Shown here one piece after another: positions 1 through 8,682 of a stretch of 64,000 bases of DNA. The notes under the pieces are model-generated. The model searched no databases. It saw nothing but the letters and a program-made list of their open reading frames with translations, and was not told the DNA's origin. Position 1 is the first letter of the stretch. Each line of letters begins with the position of its first letter. The stretch spans positions 1 through 64,000 of the forward strand of contig CAZIKB010000018.1 of the NCBI GenBank assembly GCA_964539665.1, in the 5' to 3' direction. This DNA comes from CAZIKB01 sp964539665 (GTDB taxonomy: Bacteria; Zhuqueibacterota; Zhuqueibacteria; Oceanimicrobiales; Oceanimicrobiaceae). Made by a program: the position numbers and the translations under genes.

Positions 1-2
1 TA

Positions 3-1067
3 AATTACGTATTTTTAATCATATATGCAACTTGTTTAGTCGCCTCATTAATAATATGTGGCAGCTCAGAGAGTTTCCCGGCAGAGATACTGAATTGGAA
101 GGGAAAAGAGCTAAAATATGCCATATGTTGCGGTTGTGGATTGAAGTACATGAAACAAAGGCCCACGGAGGAGTGGTATGCACGATTTTACCGGGATGAA
201 TTCTGGCAAAAAAGCCGGTTAAAAAAGAGGAAGCACCCCATAGAACATTGTTCCCATAACGTCTCATTGCAATGGGAAGAGGACTCAGTTAAACCAGCCT
301 CGAGTGAATCCAATGGTAAGAAAGATGTACGGGTGGAAAATTCAATAGAGAGGCAGAAGTGGCGTGCATCCCGCATATACCGTATAATTGATCAAGTTGT
401 TGACTTAACACCAAATAGCAAAGTATTGGAGATTGGAGCCGGCTGGGGGGAATTTCTGGCACTCCTGGTTAAGAAAGTTGGCTGTCATGGGATGGCGGTA
501 GAGCCGTCTAGTATGACTGCTTCTCGGATTAAGGATATACACGGTTTTCCTGTGGTGGCCCGCACTATTGAAGAGTTGGCCCATCTTAAAAACCTTAATG
601 GTCAATTTGATTTGATTACTTTAAGTCATATTCTGGAAAATACTATAGATCCCATTGCAAATCTAAAAGTACTCAGGCGTCTGCTGTCGCCGCAAGGTAA
701 AGTATATATTGATACATGTAATCTTTATTACCTTAACAATGTTAATCCTTATCACCCTTACATCTTTAGCCCTGAGACGTTAAAAGCAATTTTGGGGCTA
801 GCCGGATTCAAAATTGATTGGACAGAACATATGCCTCATCCAAATAAGGTCTTTTTGATTAGTGATTTCAAAGACTCTTTTCAGCCAATGCAGAAAGCAC
901 TCTATATTGCTGCTGTCATTTCTGCCGGTCCGGTTCTACACGAGTGGGTGCGTCCCAAGATTTCACGCATGATATCAGCTCAAAAACGTGGATTAAAAAT
1001 TTTGAAGAGAGGATATTTTCTTTGGCTGGTTCAGCGAAAGTTATCCACAATCTTAAATGTATTATAA
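3..1067 (+). CDS. Class I SAM-dependent methyltransferase, 5' end not resolved
   Basis: The protein is a SAM-dependent methyltransferase, probably acting on a sugar of the surface glycan made by this locus. The reading frame is open to the left edge of the window. A TTG at 141 is the first listed start, but the codons just upstream (about 126-146) encode CCGCGLKY, which resembles the zinc-binding CxxCG stretch that precedes the catalytic domain in sugar C-methyltransferases. The real start is therefore probably upstream of 141 or outside the window. The SAM-binding motif I (VLEIGAGWGEF) lies at about 423-455. A post-motif II acidic/hydrophobic stretch (FDLITLSHILEN) follows. The stop overlaps the start of the next methyltransferase as TAATG, so the two are likely co-translated. 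The substrate is unknown. The family call is secure and the 5' end is not. Confidence 0.8.
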   Translation, partial: NYVFLIIYATCLVASLIICGSSESFPAEILNWKGKELKYAICCGCGLKYMKQRPTEEWYARFYRDEFWQKSRLKKRKHPIEHCSHNVSLQWEEDSVKPASSESNGKKDVRVENSIERQKWRASRIYRIIDQVVDLTPNSKVLEIGAGWGEFLALLVKKVGCHGMAVEPSSMTASRIKDIHGFPVVARTIEELAHLKNLNGQFDLITLSHILENTIDPIANLKVLRRLLSPQGKVYIDTCNLYYLNNVNPYHPYIFSPETLKAILGLAGFKIDWTEHMPHPNKVFLISDFKDSFQPMQKALYIAAVISAGPVLHEWVRPKISRMISAQKRGLKILKRGYFLWLVQRKLSTILNVL

Positions 1068-2113
1068 TGAAAGATTTGATTGGTTCAAAATCTCCACAAA
1101 AAAAAACCCAAGCGATGTGTCCTTTATGTGAGAGTCATAAATATTTATTGTTGGCTAAAAGTGGACGATTATATTCTGCCCGCCATGGAGGCACGTCTGG
1201 TATTCATATGCGAACTGTTTTGTGTCGGGAATGTGCTTTAGTTTATCGACATCCCATGCCAAAAATTTCCGAAATGAATGCTTACTATCAACAGGGTTAT
1301 TATGAGGATTATAAGAAAATAGAGAATAGAGGCATAGGAAGTAACCTTGCCAGAATGAGACAGTGCAAAAAACGCGATTATGAAAACTATATAGAAAATG
1401 GTATTGATTTTAATGGAAAAAAAATTCTGGACGTTGGCGCCGGTCGGGGATTGTTTTTGGAAGCCATAAAAAACGCTTCGAAGCCAGAGTTTCTATTTGG
1501 ATTCGAACCCTCTTCGAGAGTCGTTGATTGGATTACAAAGCACATGGACTTTCCTTTTTCTGTCGAATGTTATGATCTGGACGGGTTTCTGGAGAGTAAG
1601 TCAACCGGTAAGTTGCTGGGTGGGTACGATATTATCATTTTCAATGGTGTTTTGGAGCATTTGCCGAATCCCAAAAGTGCACTAAACAAGCTGCACCGGT
1701 TATTAAAAAATGATGGATTTTTGCTGATCAAGGTTCCAAACGAAGAACCTAGGCCATGGTTTGATTTTAGTAAAAGGATAAGCTTTGTTCATCTCCTTTA
1801 TTTTACGGTAGAAACGCTTAATTGTCTATTTGATAGTTGTGGATATGAACATGTTCAATGTGCAAACGTCAATAATAGTTCGCATCTACTGTCGATAATC
1901 AGGCCTAAGAATTTTACTTCCTCCTTCAGAAAACCGCATAGTAATTATCATATTGTGAGATTATTCTTCCAGTATTTAATTGGTGTGTATTTCACAAAAT
2001 CGATGATTTCATTCAGATTGTACATGTCACGTACTTTGAGGCATTATCTTGGTGACCACATTGTGGATCTTATAAGGAAAAGAAAGACCGGACAAACGAG
2101 GATAGCTATATGA
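1067..2113 (+). CDS. Zinc-binding class I SAM methyltransferase
   Basis: This 348-residue protein has the architecture of sugar C-methyltransferases. An N-terminal zinc-binding pair is at C18/C21 and C53/C56 (CPLC and CREC), followed by the typical LVYRHPMP linker. A Rossmann methyltransferase domain then begins with ILDVGAGRG at residues 120-128. A longer frame opens at 944, but the ATG at 1067 gives the canonical N-terminus directly before the zinc site and overlaps the previous stop by one base, so I chose it. It likely modifies a nucleotide sugar or glycan in the same pathway as its upstream neighbour. The exact acceptor and methylated atom cannot be read from sequence. Confidence 0.85.
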   Translation: MKDLIGSKSPQKKTQAMCPLCESHKYLLLAKSGRLYSARHGGTSGIHMRTVLCRECALVYRHPMPKISEMNAYYQQGYYEDYKKIENRGIGSNLARMRQCKKRDYENYIENGIDFNGKKILDVGAGRGLFLEAIKNASKPEFLFGFEPSSRVVDWITKHMDFPFSVECYDLDGFLESKSTGKLLGGYDIIIFNGVLEHLPNPKSALNKLHRLLKNDGFLLIKVPNEEPRPWFDFSKRISFVHLLYFTVETLNCLFDSCGYEHVQCANVNNSSHLLSIIRPKNFTSSFRKPHSNYHIVRLFFQYLIGVYFTKSMISFRLYMSRTLRHYLGDHIVDLIRKRKTGQTRIAI

Positions 2114-2158
2114 TCTTACTATCGATAACCAATAGTGTGCATTTAGTTCATAAACCCC

Positions 2159-3184
2159 ATGATTTTTGAAAATAACTCAGGCTGCATAATCATTGCAGAA
2201 GTCGCTCAATCCCATGATGGTAGCCTTGGTATGGCTCACTCCTTTATCGACGCTATCGCTGATACGGGGGCTAATGCAGTAAAGTTTCAGACTCATATTG
2301 CTGCAGCTGAAAGCACACCAGATGAACCCTGGCGAGTGAAATTTAGTCAGCAAGATGAGAGTCGTTATCAGTACTGGAAACGAATGGAATTTAGTGAAGA
2401 GCAATGGCGCGGATTGAGAAAGCACGCGGAAAAAAGAGGATTGTTGTTCCTCAGCTCCCCTTTTTCTATTGAAGCGGTGGATATGCTTGTGCGAGTAGGA
2501 GTAGCAGCTTGGAAGATTCCCTCAGGTGAATTAAGCAACATTCCAATGCTTGAACGTATTATCGAGACTGAGTTACCTATTTTACTATCTACCGGTATGA
2601 GTTCTATCAACGAGATTGATAGGACGGTGAAAACCATTCAATCTAAGAATCTGCCATTAATTGTCTTGCAATGTACTTCGATGTACCCTGTACCTCCAGA
2701 AAAGGTCGGACTAAACCTTATCTCTTTTATAAGAGATCGGTATCAATGTAGTGTGGGACTCTCAGACCATTCAGGTACAATCTACCCCACTTTAGCCGCT
2801 GCTACTCTGGGTATCGATGTAATAGAGGTTCATGTTACGTTCAGCAAGCAGATGTTTGGACCTGATGTTGCAGCTTCAGTGACTTTTGAGGAATTAGGCC
2901 AGCTTGTAGAGGGTGTTCGTTTTATCGAAAAAATGATAAGACATCCAATGGATAAAGATAAACTCATTCCTGAGATGATACCTATGCGTCAACTATTCAC
3001 AAAGAGTATTGTCGTACGAACAGACCTACCTGCCGGGACGGTTTTGCAAGATGAACATTTAGCGTTTAAAAAGCCAGGCGTTGGCATATCTGTTGCGCGA
3101 GTCCAGGAGTTGGTGGGGCGTCGGTTGCATCGACCAGTGCAAAAGGATCAATTATTAAAAGAACAAGATATTGAAGGTTTTTGA
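2159..3184 (+). CDS. neuB: N-acetylneuraminate synthase-family protein (NeuB/LegI-like)
   Basis: The NeuB family condenses phosphoenolpyruvate with ManNAc or a 2,4-diamino analogue to form a nine-carbon nonulosonic acid. The 341-residue protein has the full two-domain layout. A TIM-barrel synthase domain (about 1-265) carries IIAEVAQSHDG at 11-21, VKFQTH at 41-46, the SSPF loop at 99-102, KIPSGE at 119-124, GLSDHS at 200-205 and the GPD metal/substrate loop at 234-236. A C-terminal SAF/antifreeze-like domain covers about 277-341 and closes over the active site of the partner subunit. It is one base upstream of the NeuC-like epimerase. Sequence does not separate sialic, legionaminic or pseudaminic acid synthase, so the symbol is a family label. 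Confidence 0.88.
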   Translation: MIFENNSGCIIIAEVAQSHDGSLGMAHSFIDAIADTGANAVKFQTHIAAAESTPDEPWRVKFSQQDESRYQYWKRMEFSEEQWRGLRKHAEKRGLLFLSSPFSIEAVDMLVRVGVAAWKIPSGELSNIPMLERIIETELPILLSTGMSSINEIDRTVKTIQSKNLPLIVLQCTSMYPVPPEKVGLNLISFIRDRYQCSVGLSDHSGTIYPTLAAATLGIDVIEVHVTFSKQMFGPDVAASVTFEELGQLVEGVRFIEKMIRHPMDKDKLIPEMIPMRQLFTKSIVVRTDLPAGTVLQDEHLAFKKPGVGISVARVQELVGRRLHRPVQKDQLLKEQDIEGF

Positions 3185-3185
3185 T

Positions 3186-4340
3186 ATGGCCCGTAAAGTA
3201 TGCGTAGTTATTACTGCCCGACCAAGCTATAGTCGCATCAAATCAGTATTGCATGCTATTAAAGCCCACCCAGAACTTGAGTTGCAAATAGTTGTGGCTG
3301 CGTCGGCCTTGTTGGAAACATACGGCAGTACAATTAAATATATAGAGGAGGACGGCTTTGATATACAAGCTCGGGTTTATATGGTGGTGGAAGGAGAGAA
3401 TCCAGTTACTATGGCGAAAACAACTGGTCTTGGCCTTATCGAGCTATCAACGACTCTGGATAATCTGAAGCCACAGGTTGTCATCACAATTGCTGATCGG
3501 TACGAGACACTCGCCACTGCAATTGCAGCGTCTTATATGAATATTCCAGTAGCGCACGTCCAGGGAGGTGAAATCACCGGTTCAATCGATGATAAAGTCC
3601 GTCACTCAGTAACTAAACTTGCTAACTTACATTTTGTAGCAACCGAAGAAGCAGCCAAACGCGTTATTAGGATGGGAGAGGAGCCAAAGTGTGTTTTTGT
3701 TACCGGGTGCCCATCCATCGATCTCGCGGCTGAAGTGCTGACAGAACCCATTACAAACTTTCATCCCATGGAGAAGTATGGGGGTGTCGGCGCCGCAATT
3801 GATACGAATAATGGCTATTTAGTTGCAATGCAACACCCGGTAACAACCGAGTGCGAACAGGCCCGCCGACATATCACAGAAACACTTTCTGCTCTTTGTG
3901 ATCTGGGATTACCAACTTTTTGGTTTTGGCCTAACGTTGACGCTGGTTCTGATGGGACTTCTGAGGGGATTCGAGCTTTCCGCGAAATTGAAAAACCAAA
4001 GAATATTCGGTTTTTTAAGAATATGAAGTCGAAGGATTTCTTAAACCTTATCTACGGGAGTCGTTGTATTGTTGGCAATTCTAGCGTTGCAATCCGGGAG
4101 TGTGCTTTTCTAGGTGTTCCGGCTGTTAATATTGGCACCCGACAAAGAGGACGAGATAGAGGACAGAACGTAGTTGACGTGGGATATGACCGCCATGCAA
4201 TCAAAAAGGCTTGCCAATATCATTTACTGAATGGAAAATTGGCGAAGGAAATGACATATGGCGACGGAAAAGCAGGTGAAAGAATTGCAAGACTATTAGC
4301 CACCCAACCGCTATCAGTTGACAAGACACTAAATTACTAA
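3186..4340 (+). CDS. neuC: Hydrolysing UDP-N-acetylhexosamine 2-epimerase (NeuC/LegG-like)
   Basis: Members hydrolyse and epimerise UDP-GlcNAc (NeuC) or UDP-diacetylbacillosamine (LegG) to the free manno sugar that NeuB-type synthases use. The 384-residue protein shows the GT-B-like epimerase fold. It has an N-terminal ITARPSYSR motif, the ADRYETLA active-site segment at about 103-110, the GGEITGSID loop at 127-135, RHSVTKLANLHF at 139-150, and a C-terminal nucleotide-binding half with the GNSS motif. A TTG at 3171 is also in frame, but the ATG at 3186 gives the usual N-terminus and leaves one base after the neuB stop. Adjacency to neuB supports a shared nonulosonic acid pathway. The specific UDP-sugar is not determined. 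Confidence 0.87.
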   Translation: MARKVCVVITARPSYSRIKSVLHAIKAHPELELQIVVAASALLETYGSTIKYIEEDGFDIQARVYMVVEGENPVTMAKTTGLGLIELSTTLDNLKPQVVITIADRYETLATAIAASYMNIPVAHVQGGEITGSIDDKVRHSVTKLANLHFVATEEAAKRVIRMGEEPKCVFVTGCPSIDLAAEVLTEPITNFHPMEKYGGVGAAIDTNNGYLVAMQHPVTTECEQARRHITETLSALCDLGLPTFWFWPNVDAGSDGTSEGIRAFREIEKPKNIRFFKNMKSKDFLNLIYGSRCIVGNSSVAIRECAFLGVPAVNIGTRQRGRDRGQNVVDVGYDRHAIKKACQYHLLNGKLAKEMTYGDGKAGERIARLLATQPLSVDKTLNY

Positions 4341-4377
4341 ACTCGTTGGACTTATCTTTAATTAATCCTGTAAATAT

Positions 4378-5334
4378 ATGAAAATGTCGGTATTATATCT
4401 CGGACCTCCAGATACATATGATTATGTGCAATCATTGCTTCCTGAAACATTCGAAGTCAGATGGAGTTTAGATGATTCCGTTGTCAGTGAGCTAATACAA
4501 GACTGTGACATAGTTCTCGATGCTTATATGAAAATTCATTTTTCCGCTGATCGTCTGCAGTCAGCCCACAAGTTAAAATTATTTGTAACCGCAACCACTG
4601 GTGCAGATCATATCGATAGCACAATCCTTGAAAAGATTGGTGTTCCATTGCTAACATTGAAAGGGCAAAGGGAAGCCCTTCGGGATATCACTGCAGCAGC
4701 CGAGCATTCCTGGCTTTTATTAATGGCATGTGCGCGTCTATTGCGAGGTGCACTGACTGAGGTGTTGCAAGGGGAGTGGGAGCGTAACAAATTTCCTGGA
4801 GTTATGCTTAGAGGAAAAACTTTGGGCATAATTGGTTGTGGTCGTATTGGACAGTGGATGGCGACATATGCCTGCGCATTTGGGATGAACTGTCTGGGTT
4901 ATGATCCATATATTGAGCTGTGGCCGAACAATATTATCAAATCACAATTAGATGAGTTGTTAAACAAGTCAGATTTTATCACTGTGCATGTACCTTTGAG
5001 CAATGAAACTCGTGGATTACTTGGTTCTGAGGCATTCGAGAAGATGCAGCAAGGAGTCATGCTTATCAATACTTCACGAGGTGAAATCATTGATGAATCA
5101 GCATTTCTTTCGGGCCTTCAAACGGGACGTGTGGGCGCGGCAGGTATTGATGTGCTTGCCGGTGAACCTCATATCAGCAATCATCCCTTAGTCGCTTATG
5201 CTCGACAACACAACAATCTCATAATTACTCCCCATATTGCGGGATTTAGTCCTGATGCTCTTCGGCAGGTCTTATCTTTTTCATGCAGGCGTATTATAGA
5301 ATTCTTCGAAGCAGGTGATGGACGAAAAAATTGA
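4378..5334 (+). CDS. D-isomer-specific 2-hydroxyacid dehydrogenase
   Basis: This 318-residue protein belongs to the D-2-hydroxyacid dehydrogenase family (D-lactate, phosphoglycerate and glyoxylate-type enzymes), which reduce 2-keto acids with NAD(P)H. The dinucleotide loop GCGRIG is at 153-158. The catalytic triad is present: R234 in NTSRGE, E263 in AGEP and H286 in TPHIAG. It lies between the NeuC-like epimerase and a ThDP enzyme and overlaps the latter by 17 bases, so it is part of the cassette rather than a stray metabolic gene. It might reduce a keto acid released or condensed by the ThDP enzyme, giving a lactyl-type or other hydroxyacid building block. That role is inference. Confidence 0.85.
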   Translation: MKMSVLYLGPPDTYDYVQSLLPETFEVRWSLDDSVVSELIQDCDIVLDAYMKIHFSADRLQSAHKLKLFVTATTGADHIDSTILEKIGVPLLTLKGQREALRDITAAAEHSWLLLMACARLLRGALTEVLQGEWERNKFPGVMLRGKTLGIIGCGRIGQWMATYACAFGMNCLGYDPYIELWPNNIIKSQLDELLNKSDFITVHVPLSNETRGLLGSEAFEKMQQGVMLINTSRGEIIDESAFLSGLQTGRVGAAGIDVLAGEPHISNHPLVAYARQHNNLIITPHIAGFSPDALRQVLSFSCRRIIEFFEAGDGRKN

Positions 5335-6889
5335 GCTACTGGCAAGGCTTTTGGCTAAAAACAGTATGAAGCATGCATTTGGAGTGACAGGCAGTGGTTC
5401 TTCATGGCATCTTATTACAGAGCTTGAAGAAAAAGGAGTAAAGTATTTCCCCGTTTCTCACGAAGCTTCTGCAGCTCTAATGGCAGGTGCTGTTAGCAGG
5501 GCAACCGGACAAGTATCAGCCTCGATTTCTATAAAAGGTCCAGGATTAGCAAATACATTGCCAGGAATTGTGTACAACTTCTTTGAAGGTAACCCAGCAA
5601 TTAGTATATCAGAGGCGTATGCAGCGAATGTACCTGCCTTTCGAAAGCACAAGCGTCTAAATCATCGTTTACTCCTCTCATCAATCTTGAAGGGTATTAT
5701 TGGACTCAACGATCTGGAAGGAGAGTTGGGGAGATTGCTACAAATTGGCCAGCAAGAAATCCCCGGTCCAGTACACATTGAATTATGTGAGACAAATAAT
5801 GAGCAAACGTTTGAGTTGCAGGATATGATTGACAATGTAAAAATGGCTGATAGTTTCGAAGTTAGCCGATTCTTTAAGTTGTTAAACGAATCAAAACGTC
5901 CTGTCCTCCTTTTAGGCTCATTAGCTTTGAGGAGAAGTTGGATTCAGGATCTGGAACGACTTCGCATTCCGGTTTTCACAACCGTATCAGCTAAAGGCGC
6001 TATTGATGAAAGTCTGGAGATTAGTGCCGGAGTGTTTACAGGAGTTGGCAGGGGTATTGCCCCTGAAGCCAATCTATTTGATGACTGTGATCTGGTGGTT
6101 GCCATAGGATTAAGAAATACGGAAGTTCTCCAGGCAAAGCCTTTTGGCAAGCCTCTGGTTATCTTGGATGAGATCAATAATGGAGTTCATGATGGCTTCT
6201 CCCCAGACATCTTACTTATTAACTCTAAAGTGAATTTTACACTTGAGGTCATTAAGACACTTGAAAATAAGTCCTGGGGAATTGATATATTACAGGCCTC
6301 ATTGAGCCAGATGAGGCGTAATTTGCTTTCTCATGATTGGCTTCCTGCCGTATGTTTTGACGTGCTTAATCATTTAGAATACCCGCATGCACTGGTTTTG
6401 GATACGGGTTTATTCTGTACCATTGGAGAACATGTTTGGACGGCTGGTCCGAATAATTACTTTATGGGTAGCAGCAATAGCAGGTATATGGGCACAGCGC
6501 TCCCTTCTTCAATTGGGTTTGCAATTGGTCGACCTGAAGCTTGTGTGTTTTGTGTTGTTGGGGATGGAGGCATGAGAATGTACACTTCTGAAATAAAATT
6601 AGCTGTTCAGGAAAAGTTACCTGTTTGTGTACTGTTAATGAAAGATAATCGCTTTGGTAGCATTGCTTGTGCACAAAAACCTCAGCGAATGAGTTCACGG
6701 GCAGTCAATGTTTTACAGCCATCATGGTTGGCTGCCATCGAAGCAATGGGGTGTGAAGCACATTCTATTGACAACCGTAGGGTATTCATCGAAACCTTGA
6801 AATCATGGGATCGAAATGGTCCTCTTTTCATTGAGGCTGACTTTGACCAGGAATCGTATTCCAAGATGACAATGCACTTACGTGAATAA
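5318..6889 (+). CDS. Thiamine-diphosphate-dependent enzyme, acetolactate synthase/decarboxylase-like
   Basis: The 523-residue protein has the three-domain ThDP fold of acetolactate synthases, benzoylformate decarboxylases and relatives. The N-terminal pyrimidine-binding domain has the activating glutamate in SHEASAA (about residue 49) and the KGPG stretch. A central Rossmann-like domain follows. The C-terminal pyrophosphate domain carries GDGG at about 415 and the paired DN about 27 residues later. GTG at 5315 and ATG at 5318 are adjacent starts, and I chose the ATG. The start lies inside the 3' end of the dehydrogenase gene and the stop overlaps the next gene's ATG by one base. A ThDP enzyme is not part of the standard sialic or legionaminic acid pathway, which makes its substrate an open question. 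Confidence 0.83.
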   Translation: MDEKIELLARLLAKNSMKHAFGVTGSGSSWHLITELEEKGVKYFPVSHEASAALMAGAVSRATGQVSASISIKGPGLANTLPGIVYNFFEGNPAISISEAYAANVPAFRKHKRLNHRLLLSSILKGIIGLNDLEGELGRLLQIGQQEIPGPVHIELCETNNEQTFELQDMIDNVKMADSFEVSRFFKLLNESKRPVLLLGSLALRRSWIQDLERLRIPVFTTVSAKGAIDESLEISAGVFTGVGRGIAPEANLFDDCDLVVAIGLRNTEVLQAKPFGKPLVILDEINNGVHDGFSPDILLINSKVNFTLEVIKTLENKSWGIDILQASLSQMRRNLLSHDWLPAVCFDVLNHLEYPHALVLDTGLFCTIGEHVWTAGPNNYFMGSSNSRYMGTALPSSIGFAIGRPEACVFCVVGDGGMRMYTSEIKLAVQEKLPVCVLLMKDNRFGSIACAQKPQRMSSRAVNVLQPSWLAAIEAMGCEAHSIDNRRVFIETLKSWDRNGPLFIEADFDQESYSKMTMHLRE

Positions 6890-7896
6890 TGGATTCTTTT
6901 ATGAGTGAAAAACATTTAATTATCTTAGGGGCAGGATCTGTTGGCAAGCGGCATTTGATTAACTTTTCACGACTTGAGTGCAAAGTCTCAGCTATGGATC
7001 CGAGACCTGATCGCTTATCAGAGGCTTCGGAGAGTGCTCCAATCGCCAAAAGTTTTTGCAATTTAAATGATGCATTTGCCGAGACGTCATCCTTTTCAGG
7101 CGTTGTAATTTGTTCGCCGCCAAAGTTTCATATAGAACAGTCGGTTGCAGCACTGAAGTTAGGATTACCAGTCTTTCTTGAGAAACCACTCAGCCCAGAC
7201 TTAAAATCTGCTAGTCTTTTGTTAGCCACGGATGCACAAACTGAAGCCCCTCTACTTTTGGGTTATACTTACAGATGGTGGCCCCCTTTAAACGATTTAA
7301 AAAAAATGTTGGAGCGAGGAGTAATTGGCAGGGTGCTAAGTGTTCGCTGTGTAATGAGTGCTCATTTGGCTGACTGGCACCCATGGGAGAGATATCAGGA
7401 TTTCTTTATGTCCAGCAAAGCCTTAGGCGGAGGTGCACTCTTAGATGAGAGTCATTTTATCGATCTAATGTTATGGCTTTTCGGGATGCCAACAACTGTT
7501 TTCGCGGATGTTCAAAAATTAAGTTCCCTTGAAATAGAAACTGATGACAATGTGGATGCGATTATGTTCTACGCTGATGGCCTTCGGATCTATATGCATC
7601 TGGATCTTTACGGTCGCCCTCATGAGAAATTTATTAGTATAACAGGAGAGGAAGGAACGTTAAACTGGAGCTTTGAACCGAATCGTCTTCGATTGAGCCA
7701 CAATCAAGAATGGACAGATACCGAATATGATTATGAACGCAATGATATGTTCATAAATGCTGAGAAAGAATTCCTGCGAATAATTGAAAAAAGACAAGAA
7801 CCTTCTTGTACTGTTAGCTATGGGTACGATGTGTTGCGTGTTATTGAAGCCATGAGACAGAGTTCTACAGCCAGAAAGATCGTACTCGTAAAGTAA
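6889..7896 (+). CDS. Gfo/Idh/MocA-family oxidoreductase
   Basis: This 335-residue NAD(P)-dependent oxidoreductase has the Rossmann loop GAGSVGKRH at about 14-22 and the family hallmark EKP at 98-100, where the lysine is catalytic. A C-terminal alpha/beta domain follows with a histidine-containing HFIDLML segment. Relatives oxidise or reduce sugars and nucleotide sugars at C3 or C4, and some act in amino-sugar pathways such as WlbA. The ATG at 6889 shares a base with the previous stop, and a second ATG at 6901 is possible. Tight coupling to the ThDP enzyme and the CMP-sugar synthetase implies that it acts on a hexosamine or nonulosonic acid intermediate. The substrate is not assignable. Confidence 0.85.
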   Translation: MDSFMSEKHLIILGAGSVGKRHLINFSRLECKVSAMDPRPDRLSEASESAPIAKSFCNLNDAFAETSSFSGVVICSPPKFHIEQSVAALKLGLPVFLEKPLSPDLKSASLLLATDAQTEAPLLLGYTYRWWPPLNDLKKMLERGVIGRVLSVRCVMSAHLADWHPWERYQDFFMSSKALGGGALLDESHFIDLMLWLFGMPTTVFADVQKLSSLEIETDDNVDAIMFYADGLRIYMHLDLYGRPHEKFISITGEEGTLNWSFEPNRLRLSHNQEWTDTEYDYERNDMFINAEKEFLRIIEKRQEPSCTVSYGYDVLRVIEAMRQSSTARKIVLVK

Positions 7897-7899
7897 CTT

Positions 7900-8652
7900 A
7901 TGTTAGACAATAAAAGCATTTTAGCAGTTGTTCCCGCTCGTAGCGGCAGCAAAGGTATCCCACACAAGAACATGTGCCAGCTCAAAGGGATAAGCCTTAT
8001 TGGCAGGGCAGGTATCACATTGAGTGAATTATCTTTTCTTGATGCTAGAATTATCTCCACTGACTCAAACGAATTTGCAAGGGAGGGCCGTCGTTACGAT
8101 TTGGAAGCTCCTTTCCTTCGACCCCAGCATCTTAGTACTGATAAAGCTAGTATTGTTGAGACTTTGCACTATGTTGTTTTAGAGTTGGAGCGCCATTATG
8201 TGAGAAGGTTTGATGTTATTCTAATCATTGAACCGACTTCACCTCTGCGTACGGCCTCAGATGTAGAACGTTCGGTACGACGATTGCTAGCGACAAAAGC
8301 TGATTCAGTGGTAACAGTAAGTCTATTATCAACGAAAGCTCATCCACATAAAATTTTGACCATTGATAGGAATAAATTGTGTTTTTTTCATGAGAATGGA
8401 AAAAGTATAAAAGTTCGTCAAGCTTTAGGTGGTCATTTCTATTGGAGAAATGGTGTTTGCTATGCTATTAGAAGAGAGTGTCTTATGGAACTTGGAGCAA
8501 TTTTTACAGAAAATACATTTCCAGAAATTATCACACATCCGGTTGTTAACATAGATGACCCAATTGACTTAGAATGGGCCGAATTTCTTATGAGTTTACA
8601 CTCACCTGCATTTGAAGAAAGAAAAATAAACGGGGATCAATACCCTCTTTAA
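7900..8652 (+). CDS. neuA: Acylneuraminate cytidylyltransferase (CMP-nonulosonate synthetase)
   Basis: The family activates nonulosonic acids with CTP to give the CMP-sugar donor for glycosyltransfer. The 250-residue protein has the diagnostic nucleotide-binding motif ARSGSKGIPHKN at 13-24, the EPTSPLR motif that contacts the sugar and cytidine, and the C-terminal NIDDPIDLEWAEF segment with its metal-binding aspartates. It starts 3 bases after the Gfo/Idh gene and closes the cassette that begins with neuB. Its presence shows that the cassette product is used as an activated donor. Which nonulosonic acid is loaded cannot be told from sequence. Confidence 0.88.
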   Translation: MLDNKSILAVVPARSGSKGIPHKNMCQLKGISLIGRAGITLSELSFLDARIISTDSNEFAREGRRYDLEAPFLRPQHLSTDKASIVETLHYVVLELERHYVRRFDVILIIEPTSPLRTASDVERSVRRLLATKADSVVTVSLLSTKAHPHKILTIDRNKLCFFHENGKSIKVRQALGGHFYWRNGVCYAIRRECLMELGAIFTENTFPEIITHPVVNIDDPIDLEWAEFLMSLHSPAFEERKINGDQYPL

Positions 8653-8682
8653 TTATAAGCAACGAAGTGAGGATTTCCAGAT

